A stretch of 64,000 nucleotides of DNA from CAJBLF01 sp964504915 (GTDB taxonomy: Bacteria > Patescibacteriota > Gracilibacteria > Absconditabacterales > Absconditicoccaceae): positions 1-64,000 of the forward strand of contig CAZDFH010000008.1 of assembly GCA_964504915.1 (NCBI GenBank), in the 5' to 3' direction. The notes under the pieces were generated by a model. The model was not told the DNA's origin and ran no database searches. It worked only from the letters and a program-made list of their open reading frames with translations. This document shows positions 20,040 to 31,920 of the stretch, piece by piece; position 1 is the first letter of the stretch; the number at the start of each line of letters is the position of its first letter. Position numbers and translations under genes: made by a program.

Positions 20040-20891
20040 ATGTTTAACGGGAAAAAAATTAATACTGGTCTCTTGATAGCGATATTTCTCGGTATCAACG
20101 TCTTGCTTCTTATCTATGTCTCATTCTTCAAAAGGGATGCTATTTGGATGGAGACACTTAAGGTCTGATGATCAGCTAATATGAAATTAGTAGAACAATT
20201 GTATAAGACTGATGGTTACCAACAACAACAAAAAACTGCTATTGAACAAGTCTTGAATAGTATGGGTACTACAGCTTGAGATACGACTACTACAGCTGAT
20301 ACAACAACTGATACTCCTACAGCTACTACAGCTGATGCAAGTAAATTTGTTGCGATTGAAAAAGACTGATACATTAAGGGAAATAAGAATGCTAGAATTA
20401 CTATCATAGAGTATTCTGATCTTCTTTGTCCTTTCTGTAAGAGACACTATAATTCTCAGACTATAGAAAATCTTATCAAAAAATATCCTAATGATGTGAA
20501 TATGATATTTAGGCAAATGCCATTGCCACAACTTCATCCTACTGCTCCTATCTGAGCTCAAGGAGCTGTCTGTGTAGGCAAACTTGCAGGTGCCGATAAA
20601 TATTATGCTTATCTTGATGAAGCATTTAAAGCATCTGAATTTACTGAGGCTAGTGTGACAGATATTGCTACCAAACTTGGAGTCAGCAAATCTAAATTTG
20701 CTAGTTGTTTGACTAGTGATGAGACGCTGGCTACAGTAGCTGCTGAGACACAAGAAGGTAATGGATTTGGAGTAACAGGGACTCCTGGTAATGTTATCGT
20801 AGATAATCAAAAGGGAACATTTACATTGCTCGCTGGAGCTTATCCTACAGAAGACTTCCAAAAAATAATTGATGGAATATTAGGGAAATAA
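20040..20891 (+). CDS. Membrane-anchored DsbA-like thiol oxidoreductase
   Basis: 283 residues. N-terminal membrane anchor (residues 7-30), a Thr-rich linker, then a thioredoxin-fold domain with EYSDLLCPFCKRHY (CPFC active site), FRQMPLPQLHP, a helical insert and GVTGTPGNVI (cis-Pro loop). It probably oxidises or isomerises disulfides in exported proteins such as the Cys-rich 16673 protein. ATG 20040 is chosen because ATG 20033 meets TAA after four codons. Six or more TGA glycines occur. Confidence 0.9.
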
Positions 20892-20910
20892 TTTCTCTTT
20901 ATATACCATG

Positions 20911-20938
20911 AAAAAAGTGGCCGAGAGGTCACTTTTTT
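20911..20938 (+). terminator. Terminator after the DsbA-like gene
   Basis: AAAGTGGCC-GAGA-GGTCACTTT (9 bp including one G-U pair), then T-run. Confidence 0.88.
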
Positions 20939-20944
20939 AGTATT

Positions 20945-21019
20945 GAGACATAAGACATGAGACGTAAGACATAAGAAAATTGTCTTGATACCTGCCTACC
21001 GGCAGGCAGGCTTATGTCT
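20945..21019. repeat. Microrepeat block D forming a long inverted repeat
   Basis: AGACATAAGACATGAGACGTAAGACATAAG, with AGACATAAG (20967-20975) inverted as CTTATGTCT (21011-21019) around a CCTGCCTACCGGCAGG palindrome. The right arm supplies the TAG stop of the ValRS-like gene on the minus strand. The same AGACRTAAG words recur at 17699-17722 and 48031-48053. Confidence 0.8.
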
Positions 21020-23966
21020 ATTTCTCATTCATCTTAATCTTATTAATTTCACATTCCAATTTCTCTATTATTTCTTTGAGTTTACTCATTTCTTCTTTCT
21101 TTGCAGTAATGATTTTCTTCTCTTTTTTCTGAAGAGAGAGTTGTGCAGCCACATTTCTCATATATTGTAATTGCTCATTCTTTTGGTGTAATTCGTGTTG
21201 TAGTGTTTCAAGTCCGTCCTTTTGTAATGGCTTGGTAATAACTCCTTTGATACCAATAATGACATCTATGATACTCTCTGTCTCGTAGTTTTGTAGATCC
21301 TTCTCTTTGTCTACGTATTTTATTTGATCGGTGTTAATGAGCTTCTGAACTATATCTTCATTGTCTTGTACATAATGAAGAAAGTCTATCGATGCACTAA
21401 AACAGATATCTACCTTTTGATGCTTAGGTTGTTGTGTCTTTTCTCTCAGAAGGATGAACTTGTCCATAATATCCATAAAGAGCTGTGTTTTGTAATTTTT
21501 ACTGGCTTTCTGGAAGAACTCTGTAAACTGCTGTGTCGGTAGTATTCATCAGAAATTAAAATGTCCTCGTAAGGTTTCTGTTACGAAAGGCGTGATGGGA
21601 TGTAACATTTTAATTAACATGCCTACACATAGAATAGCAACACTTTCCGTGAGATCTGTCTGTTGTATTTTTATTACTTCTAAAAATTTGTCACAAAAAT
21701 CTTTTTTGATACATTCGGTAAGCCTGTGAGCGAATAAAGGAAGCGTATTCTTCTCTATACTCTCTACCATGTCCTCTTGTAATTCTTTGACTCTACAGAG
21801 CATCCAGTATTCAAATGTGCTTATTTTACTCATTCTTTTTTCCACATATAATGCCAGCTCATCCAAGTCTCTGACCATCTCTTTCTTTTTCTTCTTGGAT
21901 TCGATATATGTGACATAAATGTATCTGCAGGCATTTCGCATTTTATTGATGAATAGTGCATATGGTTCCGCATCTTCTGCTTTTGCTCTTTCTGATGCTT
22001 TATCCCCTGCAGTGAGACCATACAATCTTGTGGTGTCTGATCATCGTTTTTCCATCATTTCATCTAATACATCGGTAGCTATAATTGGTAATTTTGGGCA
22101 GATAAACATTTTTTGTATTGGGACTTTTTTGTGAATGGATTTCCCTAAAAGGATTGTTCTGAGCATATTGTTCCTATCTTTTTCTCAGCCCATACTATAT
22201 GTCTTTTCGCTCATACTATTGTCACAAGCTCCTGCTGCGTCTAATAGCATAAGACTTGTTGCTAGGCTATTATCTATCTTTTCATCACTTGCCATTACTG
22301 GCTCGACACTATTGGTCATTGCCGTTATGTCAAAGCAATATTTGCCTCATTTTTTGTTGATAATCAAACACGTCTTCTCAAGCATATCCATGAGCTGGGT
22401 CCCAAATTTTTCATAATTAACCAATGATTTTCATTTGGTAGAACTTACATCTTTATTTGCATATTCAAACAATTTGTTGCATTCGTTAATCTCTGTGGAA
22501 AATCCCCTAGGTAAGTCCTCTTTGAATGCTTGTATGTAGCATTCTCCTAGTGTTTTTTCATCATTTGGCTCTTGTCCTAAAATACAATCAATTACTTGCT
22601 CTATAGTGAAATTTGACTGAATTTTCCCATCGGCAATGAGATTGAATATCAATAATGCTGGGATTATTTTTTTCCCTTTTTTCTTCTTTGCTGGTAGGTT
22701 AATTATGCTCTGTTCTCATAAAAAGTAGCTTTCTTCTTCATTTTGTCGTACGGGGAGGAGTATCCCAAATGGATCTTTCTTACTAATGGGTCGACAGGTC
22801 ATAGTGCTGTTTTCGACTATTTTCTCCCATAATTCTCTATGCTCACTTGGTTCTATCTCTACCCCATCCAAAATCTCTTTGACTTTACTATACTCAGTCA
22901 ATTCTACCGGAGGATAAAAAAATCGTTGTTCTGAGAGGATTGGTTGTAATTTTTCCCCGTGATGTTTGTCTGTAGCAACCTCATATTCTACTTGCTGTAC
23001 TGATTCTAAATTATGTATATCATCTAAGTTTTGAATGATGTTGTCGAAAAAATCAGTGACCTTCTTGCCGGCAAAATCTCCAGCAAATTTTGTAAAGCAA
23101 CTGTTATGATCTATGGCAAATTTATTAATTTTGAGGTTGTGCTTTTTTGCAATATCTAGACTCCTAGTATCATGACATGGGCAAACTCTTAGAATGCCAT
23201 TGTCCTTTGTAATGTCTACTGTCGGGTCGGCAATAATAGGTATGGTCTGGTTTACAATAGGGATAATTACCTTGTGTCAGATCAACTTCTTGTATCTTCT
23301 ATCATCGGGATGTACGGCAAGTGCTACGTCGCCAAAAATGGTTTCCGGATTTGTCGTGGTGACAATAAGTGTGATATTTTTTGTATCTACAAAATATCTA
23401 ATGTTGTATACTTTGTCTTTTATCTTCTTCCATATGATTTCATCGGGTGCTATATTTGTTTGTGTGCGGTTGCTCCAATAATTGATGGCATCATCTTTCT
23501 TTACTCGTCATTGTTTTGTAAATTCAAAAATCATATTTCTGATTTTACGTGTCATTAATGGTGTGCATAAATCCATCTCTTGTCATTGATCATGCGCAAA
23601 TCCTAGATATAACATGTGTCTCATCCGTATCTCTTTTTGCTTCTGAAGTTCTTTATGCCATTGAGATATTCCTATCTTATTCTTCTCATTGTCATTGTTA
23701 CTTGTTTTGTACCCAAAAAATGGATGGTAACTTACTTGTTTTCCTTGCATGCGTAGATATCTTATAATACTATCTTGATGAATGCCTGATAATAATTCTA
23801 GGTATGATGTGGTTTCTGGCTGTAGTGCAATAGGGGTATATACTATTGTAACCGTGTTTTTTTCTCCTGGCTTCTTGAGCGGCTTGATACCAAATAATTT
23901 TTTTCTATTTTGCTTGTCCAAAATCTCTTGTTGAATGTTTTGGTAATTATATTTTTTGTCAAACAT
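21018..23966 (-). CDS. Valyl-tRNA synthetase-like protein lacking the HIGH and KMSKS motifs
   Basis: 982 residues in one frame. ValRS architecture is clear: the CP1 editing domain (VTTTNPETIFGDVALAVHP, HKVIIPIVNQTIPIIADPTV), the anticodon domain (FINKMRNACRYIY, HPITPFVTETL) and the C-terminal coiled coil (residues about 880-982). The catalytic signatures are gone. Where PPPNVTGxLHxGHA should be, the protein reads TPIALQPETTSYLELLSG; the GTDHAG equivalent reads HPFFGYKTS; and between MFICPKLPIIAT and DVLDEMMEKRG there is no KMSKS. The frame is otherwise intact over about 3 kb, so it is probably selected for something other than aminoacylation, perhaps tRNA binding or editing. A true valS would have to lie elsewhere. 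Confidence 0.85.
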
Positions 23967-23984
23967 TACTTGAGTAAAATGGGT

Positions 23985-24104
23985 AAAATGAGATAACAGT
24001 TAACGGCTAATAGTTAACAGATGATAGCATCGGTGTTTTCAATCTTTCGTTCTTCCCAGCTATGCTGGACTTCGCACTGTTAGTTATTCACTGTTCGTTG
24101 TTCA
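23985..24104. repeat. Microrepeat blocks B and A-like between two minus-strand genes
   Basis: GAGATAACAGTTAACGGCTAATAGTTAACAG on the left and CTGTTAGTTATTCACTGTTCGTTGTTCAATTAG on the right are roughly inverted. The right arm runs to the stop of the 24106 gene. Confidence 0.7.
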
Positions 24105-24105
24105 A

Positions 24106-25773
24106 TTAGTCTTCAGAATATTTGTACAATCTAAATATGCAATAAGCGAAAGTACTTATGATGATAAATAATAATATATTTTCTACTGGTCCTACCTTCA
24201 CCTTGAGTGTGTTGTCTAATTTTAGGTTGGTGCCATCTTTACAGATAGCCTCCACGGTGTAAAAGGCGTATTCATCTTTTTTGGATAATTTATTGAATGG
24301 ATATTCAAACATAGTCCCTGTCGTTTCCCCTACTTTTTGCATTTTACTGGTATCACTAGTATCAAATTCAGATCTATAAATAATATAAGATTCTACGTTT
24401 TGTACTGCTGTCCATACTAAATAATGCTTGTCGCCTATCTTTTGATCGCTTATAGCGATGCCTTTGACTACACAAGAAAGGTCCTCTCCGATTGTCGTCT
24501 GAGTTATCGTGGATGCTGGTCCCAGGGGACTCTCATCTTCATTCAATGCGGTGATTTGAAAATAATATTTTTGTCCCACAATCAAATTTTCTATAATGAT
24601 TTCATTCGTTGGTGTAACGACATATTCATCGAGTAGATTTTCACTCGTACCGTATTGTACTTTATACTTTGGTGCCGTGCCTGCCGTTTCCCGAGTCACG
24701 TTTAATGTACTCTTATCTACACTGTCTGAGTAGAGCCTGACTTTCCCTATAGTAATGCTTTTTTCTACGATTATTGTAGCTACTCATGTGTATGATTTTT
24801 TCTGTCCCGCGTTCATGAGATCGACAGATACTTCGAATTCTCATTCTGTATCGATTGTCATCTGCTTGTTGAATAGCCCGGCGGTTTTTCTATCCATAGG
24901 TGCCGATTTTCCGTTGCTGAGTTTGATCTCTGCAGATGTTACACTGTCGCTGGTGCTTACATTAAACTCTGCTTTGTCTCATTGCTTTATTTTGCTACTT
25001 GGTAGTATTTGGATGCTATTGAATACTCAGTCTTTGATCGGACTATACGTGAAAGTAATGTTTTGGGATTCGCCTATAATCTCATTCTGTGTGTTACTAA
25101 TTTTGACCTGTAGTCTATTGCTTCATGCTACTACTCCAGAGATATATGCATTGATATCTCATATACTGTCAGTAGTCCCTTGGCTTACTATGCTATTGTT
25201 GAGGAAAATTTCATACGGCGAATTTGGTAGTGTAGGTGAGCTTGCTATTACATTTACGACATTATTTTTTTCTACACCATTATCGGCTGGTGACGCTACT
25301 GTTACGGTCTCTGTAGTTGCGTCGTTGTGGACACTTCCTACTATGATAGTCTTTTCTCCTTGGACAGATTCGTTTATAATATCTGAAACCTTGACAGCGA
25401 ATGTTCATTCTTTTTTGATAATTAATCCTTTAGAAAATAGTTTGACTCATTGATCTTGTGGCAAAAATGTATAGAGACCATCGCTGGGTACTACATAGTC
25501 GGCGGTATCGGCTAACCCATCTATCTCTATAAATACATCTCCTTGATAATCAGTCACTACATCTCCGTTTGCAGTCACTGCTTTGATGGTCATATCTACT
25601 GCTTCATTGGTTTCCATAGAGCTAGGTTGTACCTCTACAATAAATGCATCTGGTTGTGTGGCTGCATGTCAGAGGTTAAACGTACATGTGCTCAATATAA
25701 GGAAGGCTCCAAAAAGTAGTCAGATTTTTGTTTTAGTGCGAAAGTTTTGGGTAAAACTTTTAAGCATGATCAT
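24106..25773 (-). CDS. Large exported Ig/FnIII-like surface protein with C-terminal anchor
   Basis: 555 residues. A signal peptide (KTKIGLLFGAFLILSTCTFN) ends near GHA-AT. Several Ig/invasin-like beta domains follow (AFIVEVQPSSMETNEAVDMT, VASPADNGVEKNNVVNVIAS, FNSIQILPSSKIKQGDKAEF), then two FnIII-like domains (YKVQYGTSENLLDEY; HYLVWTAVQNVESYIIYR). The C-terminus is VGPVENILLFIIISTFAYCI plus a short basic tail, matching the anchor of the 1358-2272 protein. Two in-frame ATGs (25773, 25767) are possible starts. It follows the 25792-26304 gene by 18 bp and is probably co-transcribed with it. Confidence 0.82.
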
Positions 25774-25791
25774 TTGGTGTGTGAGATAAAA

Positions 25792-26304
25792 TTATTTAGA
25801 GTGTCATGTAAATTCAGATAAATTACCTACAGCAAAATTTTTCCAGCCTTTGACTTTTTTCCCGGCAGACTCTCCTAATAGAATATCATTTTGCTTGCCC
25901 GAAAAGACGACATTAAAAATGCCTTCATTGACATCTATCTTCTCCATATTTGCTATGTTTACTATCAAACTATCCACGGTATTCTGCGTAATCCTGATCG
26001 TTCACTGTCCAGAAAATGTTTGCGTATCAATTTGTACAGTGTCTGGATCGTAATAAATAGTGCCTCTAAAATCTGTTAGGTTGTTTTTGTATTTTTCTCC
26101 GATAAAAATTTCTAAATGATTGTTTGTAGTCTTATATGCTGAATCTCGGTGATTCTCGTTCATAAATGCTTTCTCTTCTAATGAGAGAATGCTTGCTTGA
26201 AAGAGCCCTGGGTTTTTTACAATAAAGAAAATGACAAGTGCACATATGGCTGCTGCGAATATAATGGCCATGTTTTTTCTGAATTTGCGTGCAATAATTT
26301 TCAT
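25792..26304 (-). CDS. Exported cohesin-like domain protein
   Basis: 170 residues. A signal/anchor helix (MAIIFAAAICALVIFFIV) precedes a beta-rich domain with HLEIFIGEKYKNNLTDFRGTI, YYDPDTVQID, LIVNIANMEKIDVNEGIFNVVFSG and GKKVKGWKNFAVGNLSEFTG, a pattern like cohesin domains in CPR surface proteins. Cohesins bind dockerin or act as adhesive modules. TGA codons at 26002 and near the C-terminus are Gly. It is the first gene of a pair with 24106-25773. Confidence 0.75.
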
Positions 26305-26744
26305 CGTATATCAAAAGGTACATAAATATGTTTCATATTGCTTTTATACTTACGATTCTTGATGAGAAAATCAACTCGATTTTAGTCTGTTAATTCTCTT
26401 TTTTGTCGCACTATATTGCTTGATATATATTTCCGTAGGACATACTTTTTGGCATTGCCCTCCCGCTGGTGCGGGACAGGCGCCAAGTATGCAAAAAAGT
26501 CTAGGAAAAATCATCCGCCATGTTGATTTTTCCTTTTGGAATCACCATCATCGTCTGTCTTCCAGCTGGAACCAACGCGCTTAGATTGTTAATCTGTCTA
26601 GTGGTTATTCTTTATTGTACGGTTGCGTTTATTGATTCTGTCGTGACGGAAAAACATTCACTTTCTGAAATATTACAATATTCTATTGAAAAATGTCAAT
26701 AAATGATTATGCTGAATCCACTTTTATGCTATAATAATAAATTA
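26305..26744. other. Intergenic region with dispersed element J (copy 1) and a gene-end remnant
   Basis: 26440-26575 carries element J: ACTTTTTGGCATTGCCC, an inverted CCAAGTAT, CAAAAAAGTCTAGG, TCCGCCATGTTG and TCTGTCTTCCAGC, all shared in the same order with 33590-33691. Around 26620-26665 the minus strand encodes SVTTESINATVQ-stop, close to the last residues (SVTTGSINATVK-stop) of the Memo-CapA gene, suggesting a small duplicated 3' fragment. Confidence 0.7.
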
Positions 26745-27422
26745 ATGAATACTTCATATAATAAATTTAATAATAACTCTTGAAATAAATGATCTATCAT
26801 TCCAAAATGAACCCAGAGGCAAATCTGAGCTATTGGGGAGGCCTTGGTGCGTGAGTGATTCACTAGTGTTGGAGAGCCACTAAGACCGATTGGTTTTGAA
26901 CATGCATCTCAAATTACTAAAGATTATCGACAAGAATTGGAATCTAAAGCAAAAGCAGGACATCAATATGCCATCGACGAGATGAACTTTTTCCAATGAA
27001 AATTTAAATATAATCAAGATGGAACTGTAGATCTTCTTCAATTTACATGAAGTAAAACTTTTTGTCCTGATCTTACTGGTACTTGTACTTCAATGGATCG
27101 GGATGCGGCAAAGTGATTGGCGGACTCTAAATGATATCATTTACTTAGTGATTGGTGTAATTGAAATAGTGAAGAAGAGAAAGAAAAGACCGATTGGTAT
27201 AAATTGGAAAAATATTTTGGTGATTATGCTCATACTTGAGCTATTGCCTGTATGCTTGGTTGTGAGCCGGCTTTCTATTGGACAAATACTGAACATTATA
27301 CCAAGGGCTGAGTAAAAAGTGGAAGTGTGTGTACTAGAAACCTTAGTAAATTTGGTTGTAAAAGATATCTGGCTGAAAAAAATGATATCAACCGCGTCTG
27401 TGGATTCAAAAATGCTATGTAG
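26745..27422 (+). CDS. Hypothetical Cys-containing protein
   Basis: 225 residues from ATG 26745, requiring about twelve TGA glycines. The Asn/Lys/Gly-rich N-terminus (residues 1-30) looks disordered. Then IGEALVREGFTSVGEPLRPI, a helical KDYRQELESKAKAGHQYAID and a Cys-rich half (SKTFCPDLTGTCTSMDRDAA, GYHLLSDWCNG, AIACMLGCEPAFYW, SVCTRNLSKFGCKRY). There is no signal peptide. The high TGA density and unfamiliar sequence suggest a recently acquired or fast-evolving gene. Function unknown. Confidence 0.7.
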
Positions 27423-27449
27423 TATGATACTATTTTGTGTGTATATAAC

Positions 27450-27473
27450 AAAAAGAGCGAAAGCTCTTTTTTT
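27450..27473 (+). terminator. Terminator after the 26745 gene
   Basis: AAAAGAGC-GAAA-GCTCTTTT followed by T-run. Confidence 0.85.
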
Positions 27474-27494
27474 CTTATGTTTAGATGATTTTTC

Positions 27495-29177
27495 TTACTT
27501 TACTGTAGCATTGATCGATCCCGTAGTGACGGAGAAATATTTTTTGGTAGCATTATAATCGATGAGGACATATGCTCAGGTCTCGGTATTTGGTACGTGC
27601 ATGTCAAACAGGAAATTTCACAGACTATAGATGATTGGTTTGCCTTGGTATCGTCAGATGTCTTGTACGACGTGGGGATGATGTCCGATGATTATGTTCG
27701 CTCAGCAGTCTATGAGCTGTTTGGCGAGGCTTTCTTGAGAGGCGCTATGCGTGGTCTGGTATTCCAATCCTCGATGGACAGGTACGACGTTGATGTATCC
27801 GTCAGTTTTGTTTTTTTTCAATATGTTACAATATGTCTCAAACAAGCTTCTCGGTGTGATGGTAAAATCAAATCCTTCTCGAGCAACTTTGATACCACGA
27901 ACAGTTGTTTTGTACTCGTAATTTTTTTCAAAATAGGTACTGCTTCTGATATATCCTATTGGCAATAGATTGTTTGCTTGGAGCTCTTTGATCGTCTCTT
28001 GGTGCGCTTGGATGCCTCAGTCTAGACTGTGATTATTCGCCATATTCACCAGAGTAAATCATAAGCTATTGAGATATGGTAAAATAGTAGTGCTCGAACA
28101 AAAGCTCACTTCTTTGTGAGAAAATTGGCAAAATGTTGAATTGCTTACGACTGGCGTTTCAAGATTGAGTCAGACGACATCTATGCCAAATAATTTTCTA
28201 TGTGGATAGGTGTTTGGATTCAATGTGGTGTCTTCATTCTGAAAAAAAGTTTTGAACTGCTCCTTGATCTTCTGGTCGCCCGATAGGGCAGTGGCTACTT
28301 GTCTATCAAATATTAGATCGCCAAAAAATGCTAGCGTAAATCCATTGTCTGCTAGCTTCACTCATGAATAATAGATAAATTGTCTGGAGGTATTATTTAC
28401 TCACAAATTTTTGCCTGCGATTGTACTGCTGCTATCTCTCAGGTACAGTCTAGGATATTGAGCTTGTTGCTGAGCGAGTTTGTTTACTACATACAGACAA
28501 CTTGGACAATCGACTTCTATGCTTTGATACTCTTTCGCGTCCACTGCGTTGTTGAGTACGTAAAAACTTTTTTTATCATGCAAGAGAGCAAAGTCTTCGT
28601 CTGTGTAATGTGAAAAATCTACTGAAGCTATAAAAATAGTTTTTCAACTAAACTTATGTGCTTGTAATGTTTTAATAAGCTGTTCGTCGTTGATAAATTT
28701 TCTCGGTCTGATGATGATGGGATAGACTTTGGCTTGCGGGAATGTCTGCTTGATAAAACTAAATTCTGATCACAGTCCGTGTTCGGTAGTGTTTTGTTCG
28801 TAGATACAGGATAGTCACGGAAGGGCTTGCTTTTGGCTTGAGATGCATGTTCACTGATAACAGATTCTGGGTACGCAGAATTGCGCGATATTTCCTGTTA
28901 ATATGTTGAAGTGATCTGGACTGATGAGCACAATATTTACTGCCTCTTGCTTAGTAATGTTGTACGTCGTTTTCAAAAATGCATAAAAGTTGCCAATCGT
29001 TTTTGGCTGGATAGCGAAGTGTGGCACGATAGCAAACATTTTTTCATCGCTTGTACTGATTGTCGTTGCTGTTTGTTCTGGTGATATGAAATGCGTCCGT
29101 ACTCCAACAACAAAAACTATCATACCAAACAATGCGAGCAATCGTAGTCTGTTATCTTTTTTCGTTTTTTGCGTCAT
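27495..29177 (-). CDS. Memo-like domain fused to a CapA (poly-gamma-glutamate/capsule) domain
   Basis: 560 residues. An N-terminal membrane helix (LRLLALFGMIVFVVGV) is followed by a Memo-family domain (AmmeMemoRadiSam system protein B type; EAVNIVLISPDHFN, IFIASVDFSHYTDEDFALL), residues about 30-250. From about residue 275 a CapA/PgsA metallophosphoesterase-like domain begins (FTLAFFGDLIFDRQV, VNMANNHSLDGG, VVPVHRGLEYQTTHSASQ, IIIGHHPHVVQDI, YSLGNFLFD). CapA domains occur in extracellular polyanionic polymer synthesis; Memo folds resemble extradiol dioxygenases. The gene starts 3 bp after the DUF3160 lipoprotein gene, implying one operon and a shared envelope role. The fusion is unusual. Confidence 0.88.
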
Positions 29178-29180
29178 ATC

Positions 29181-31784
29181 TTATTTGCTAGTAACTAATT
29201 CTTGCAAGGGGAGAGAAAGTAGATTTTTTTCTGCTGTTCATTTCAAGGCATCAAAACTATTTTGTCGATCTTGATCAGTAAGTCTACCTCCGCCATTTGC
29301 TTTGAATGGAGCTTGGTCTGGATAGAATTCGTACTGACTAAATATTGGTCACATTACGATTCTTGCTCCATTGATATCATTTATACTCAAAGCCATCATG
29401 TATGGTCTACCGACTGCTTCGTAGAGTGGTCCAAACTTTCCAGACGTGAAAATATCTGCGATGATTGATCCTCTTCTTTCCTTCTGAAGTGGATAACCAA
29501 ATAGTTTTTGTGGAGTAGTAATCGTAGTCAGATTGTCTGAAGAGAGTCTCAAAGCATCAAAATCTTCATCACTTATTATTTCATTCTTCGTCTGAGCTAC
29601 GGCTATTTTTTTGACGAGCTGAAGATAGTTTGAGAATTGTGTGTATTGATCTCCTGTGAAAAATTTCGCTGTCTCTTGTGTTAGAGATAACAACTGATCT
29701 ATAAGGTCAATGTTTGGTTCTACGTATCATTTTGGTACTGGTAATGCTGGTGGTTCTACAGGTATTACACAAGGGCCATTCCCACCACCACCCATTTCTG
29801 CATAGGCTTGTTTGACATACAATAATGTGTCATGTTTCAGCTCGGTATAGCTTCATAAGAAGGTGTTGAGTAGTTTATTTTGATATAATGCATCGGCCAT
29901 GAAGTAAGGAATATTATCTCCTCCGTTGATGAAGAGAGCTGTAAGCATGCCAAGTCGTGTGTGGTAAACAGTTGTTCCAAAGTTGAATGTAGTCAGAATT
30001 TTATTTTTGGATACGTCTCATTTTACTTTATTGTATCCGGCAATCTGCTCTGGAGATATTCCAAATTGGGATTGATTTTTTTCTAGCCAAAGCTTTGCAA
30101 ATTTCTGTGTCACTGGTGTGTTGAGCAAATTATCTGCTACCATCAATGCACTCTGTACTCGTGGTTTGTATATGCTTTCTTTCTCTGCCGATCCTGCAGT
30201 AAACTGATCGAAGAATCGACTATCAATAGTAAATTTTTCTCCAAAGAAAATAAATCCTGCAGTCACATCTTTGGCTTGTTGCTCGGTCACCATTTGTTCT
30301 TCCGGCGTGGTATATGATGTCGACATGATTCTTTGTGGTCTGAGAGTCATAAGTTTTTTTTGTGTAGTGTCATTTATGCCTTGAAGAATTGCCTTGTCCG
30401 AAGCTCGTTTTTGATCTGTAATAAATTTTTGCATATCTGTGATATTTACATCGTCATCTTCTCCGATGAGCTTCTGAATGAAATTGTAAAATGTCGTAAA
30501 TTGAGTGAGATCGTTACTCTTTATATTGTTGACCATGACTAATGCTGCTCCAGCTACGTCTTTGTCAGCGAAGAATAATTTTTCTCTCATCAGCCATTTC
30601 ATAGCCATGAAGTAGGTCTTCAACAAACTATCGGTCGTATAATGTGCTCTTGGTTTGAATTGAGTGAAATCAAATTTTAATGTAGCAGCTCAGAAACTAC
30701 TTTCAAGTGTAGGAGAAAATGTCTCTAGTAATATGTTTTTGCCATCAGAATTAGTCGCTTTGATAATCTCTGCTAGCATGTCTTTCGTTGCTTTTTGGTA
30801 TGTTGTAGGTAATTTGGCAATGATCGTTTTTTGTCTTGCTATAATGAGCTGCTGTACTTGAGCATCACTTAAGTCTGCAGAAGCTTCTGGATCGCCACTC
30901 GTGCTATTATTGATTTTGTCGATTACCTCGTTGTTGGGCATCAGGATAGCATAGGGGATAGACCGATATGCAGCAAGCAATTCGTAGTTTTTTTTCAGAT
31001 TTTGGTCTGTGGCTTTCTGTGACAAGGTAAGAAATTTGGTAAATAATGATTTTGATAAATCAGCAAGCATTGGTCTTGCTGTCGTTTCTTCAAAATATTT
31101 CAATGAATTATCAAATACTCTATGATAGAGATGGAGTAAAAGATCGCTGGTTACAAGAATGGTATTGTATGGATATCTTTGGTATGAGAGGGGACTTCAT
31201 CATAATTTACTATAATTTGTTGCCCATTCATCACCCCCACCATCTGGGATACTTCCATCTCCCTCATAATTGGTCTGAAATATCATCTCTTCCAAGAAGC
31301 CACTATTTGCTTTGAATACAAGTCGACCGTGTTGAGTAAGAAAATCTTTTTGTGGAGTAGAAAATTCTAGTCCAAGTCCTTCTCCATTATATGTGCCACT
31401 GATGTCGAAGCTTGCATTTGCTTTGAATTGTTTGAGGGGAATTGTTTTAAGTTCTTTGCCGTCTTCCATGCTGGTAAATATAATCCCTGTTGTACAGTAT
31501 TGTTCGTATTCGAAAGTATCTAAATTCATATTTTTTACTAGTTCTGCGTCGATGGTATATTTTGTTGTCCATACGTTGTGAAATCCATGCTGGATGGCAT
31601 CTCGATTAGTCATCCCAGAGAGCTCCGGTTTGGTCATCTTTCGCGTATAAGGATATTTCGTGGCTTGATTGGTCAGTAGAGAAAAAGTGCTCGTATTGGC
31701 TGTATCGGTAACTGATGTCTTGTTTGCACATCAAGTGACTACGAGAGCCATCGCAAGTAGTGATAAGAAGAAGATTTTTTTCAT
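29181..31784 (-). CDS. DUF3160 lipoprotein
   Basis: 867 residues. A lipoprotein signal (KKIFFLSLLAMALVVTGC) whose lipobox Gly is encoded by TGA (31731-31733). The body is DUF3160: PLSYQRYPYNTILVTSDLLL, HLYHRVFDNSLKYFEE, a long helical region, GRPYMMALSINDINGARIVM and PFKANGGGRLTDQD. DUF3160 proteins are large exported proteins of unknown activity, common in CPR. It ends 3 bp before the Memo-CapA gene, suggesting joint action on a surface polymer. The -GGGGNGPCVIP- loop in mid-protein may be a linker. Confidence 0.9.
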
Positions 31785-31920
31785 GGCGAAAAGTAATGAG
31801 TAAAATCAGACTTGTCTGATGGATAATCATTTTATGTGAGTTTTCAATTGCAAAAAATTGTGGTTTAGTATTCTTTCTCTTTTGATTTTAACGCTTCGCT
31901 AGAACCTAGAAATATATAAT

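Noticed and set aside
20187..20861. 224-codon minus-strand ORF
   Set aside because: It is antisense to the DsbA-like gene, which has the CPFC active site and family motifs; the antisense protein is Ser/Cys-rich low complexity.
24755..25453. 232-codon plus-strand ORF
   Set aside because: Antisense to the surface protein 24106-25773, whose frame has a signal peptide, Ig/FnIII motifs and anchor.
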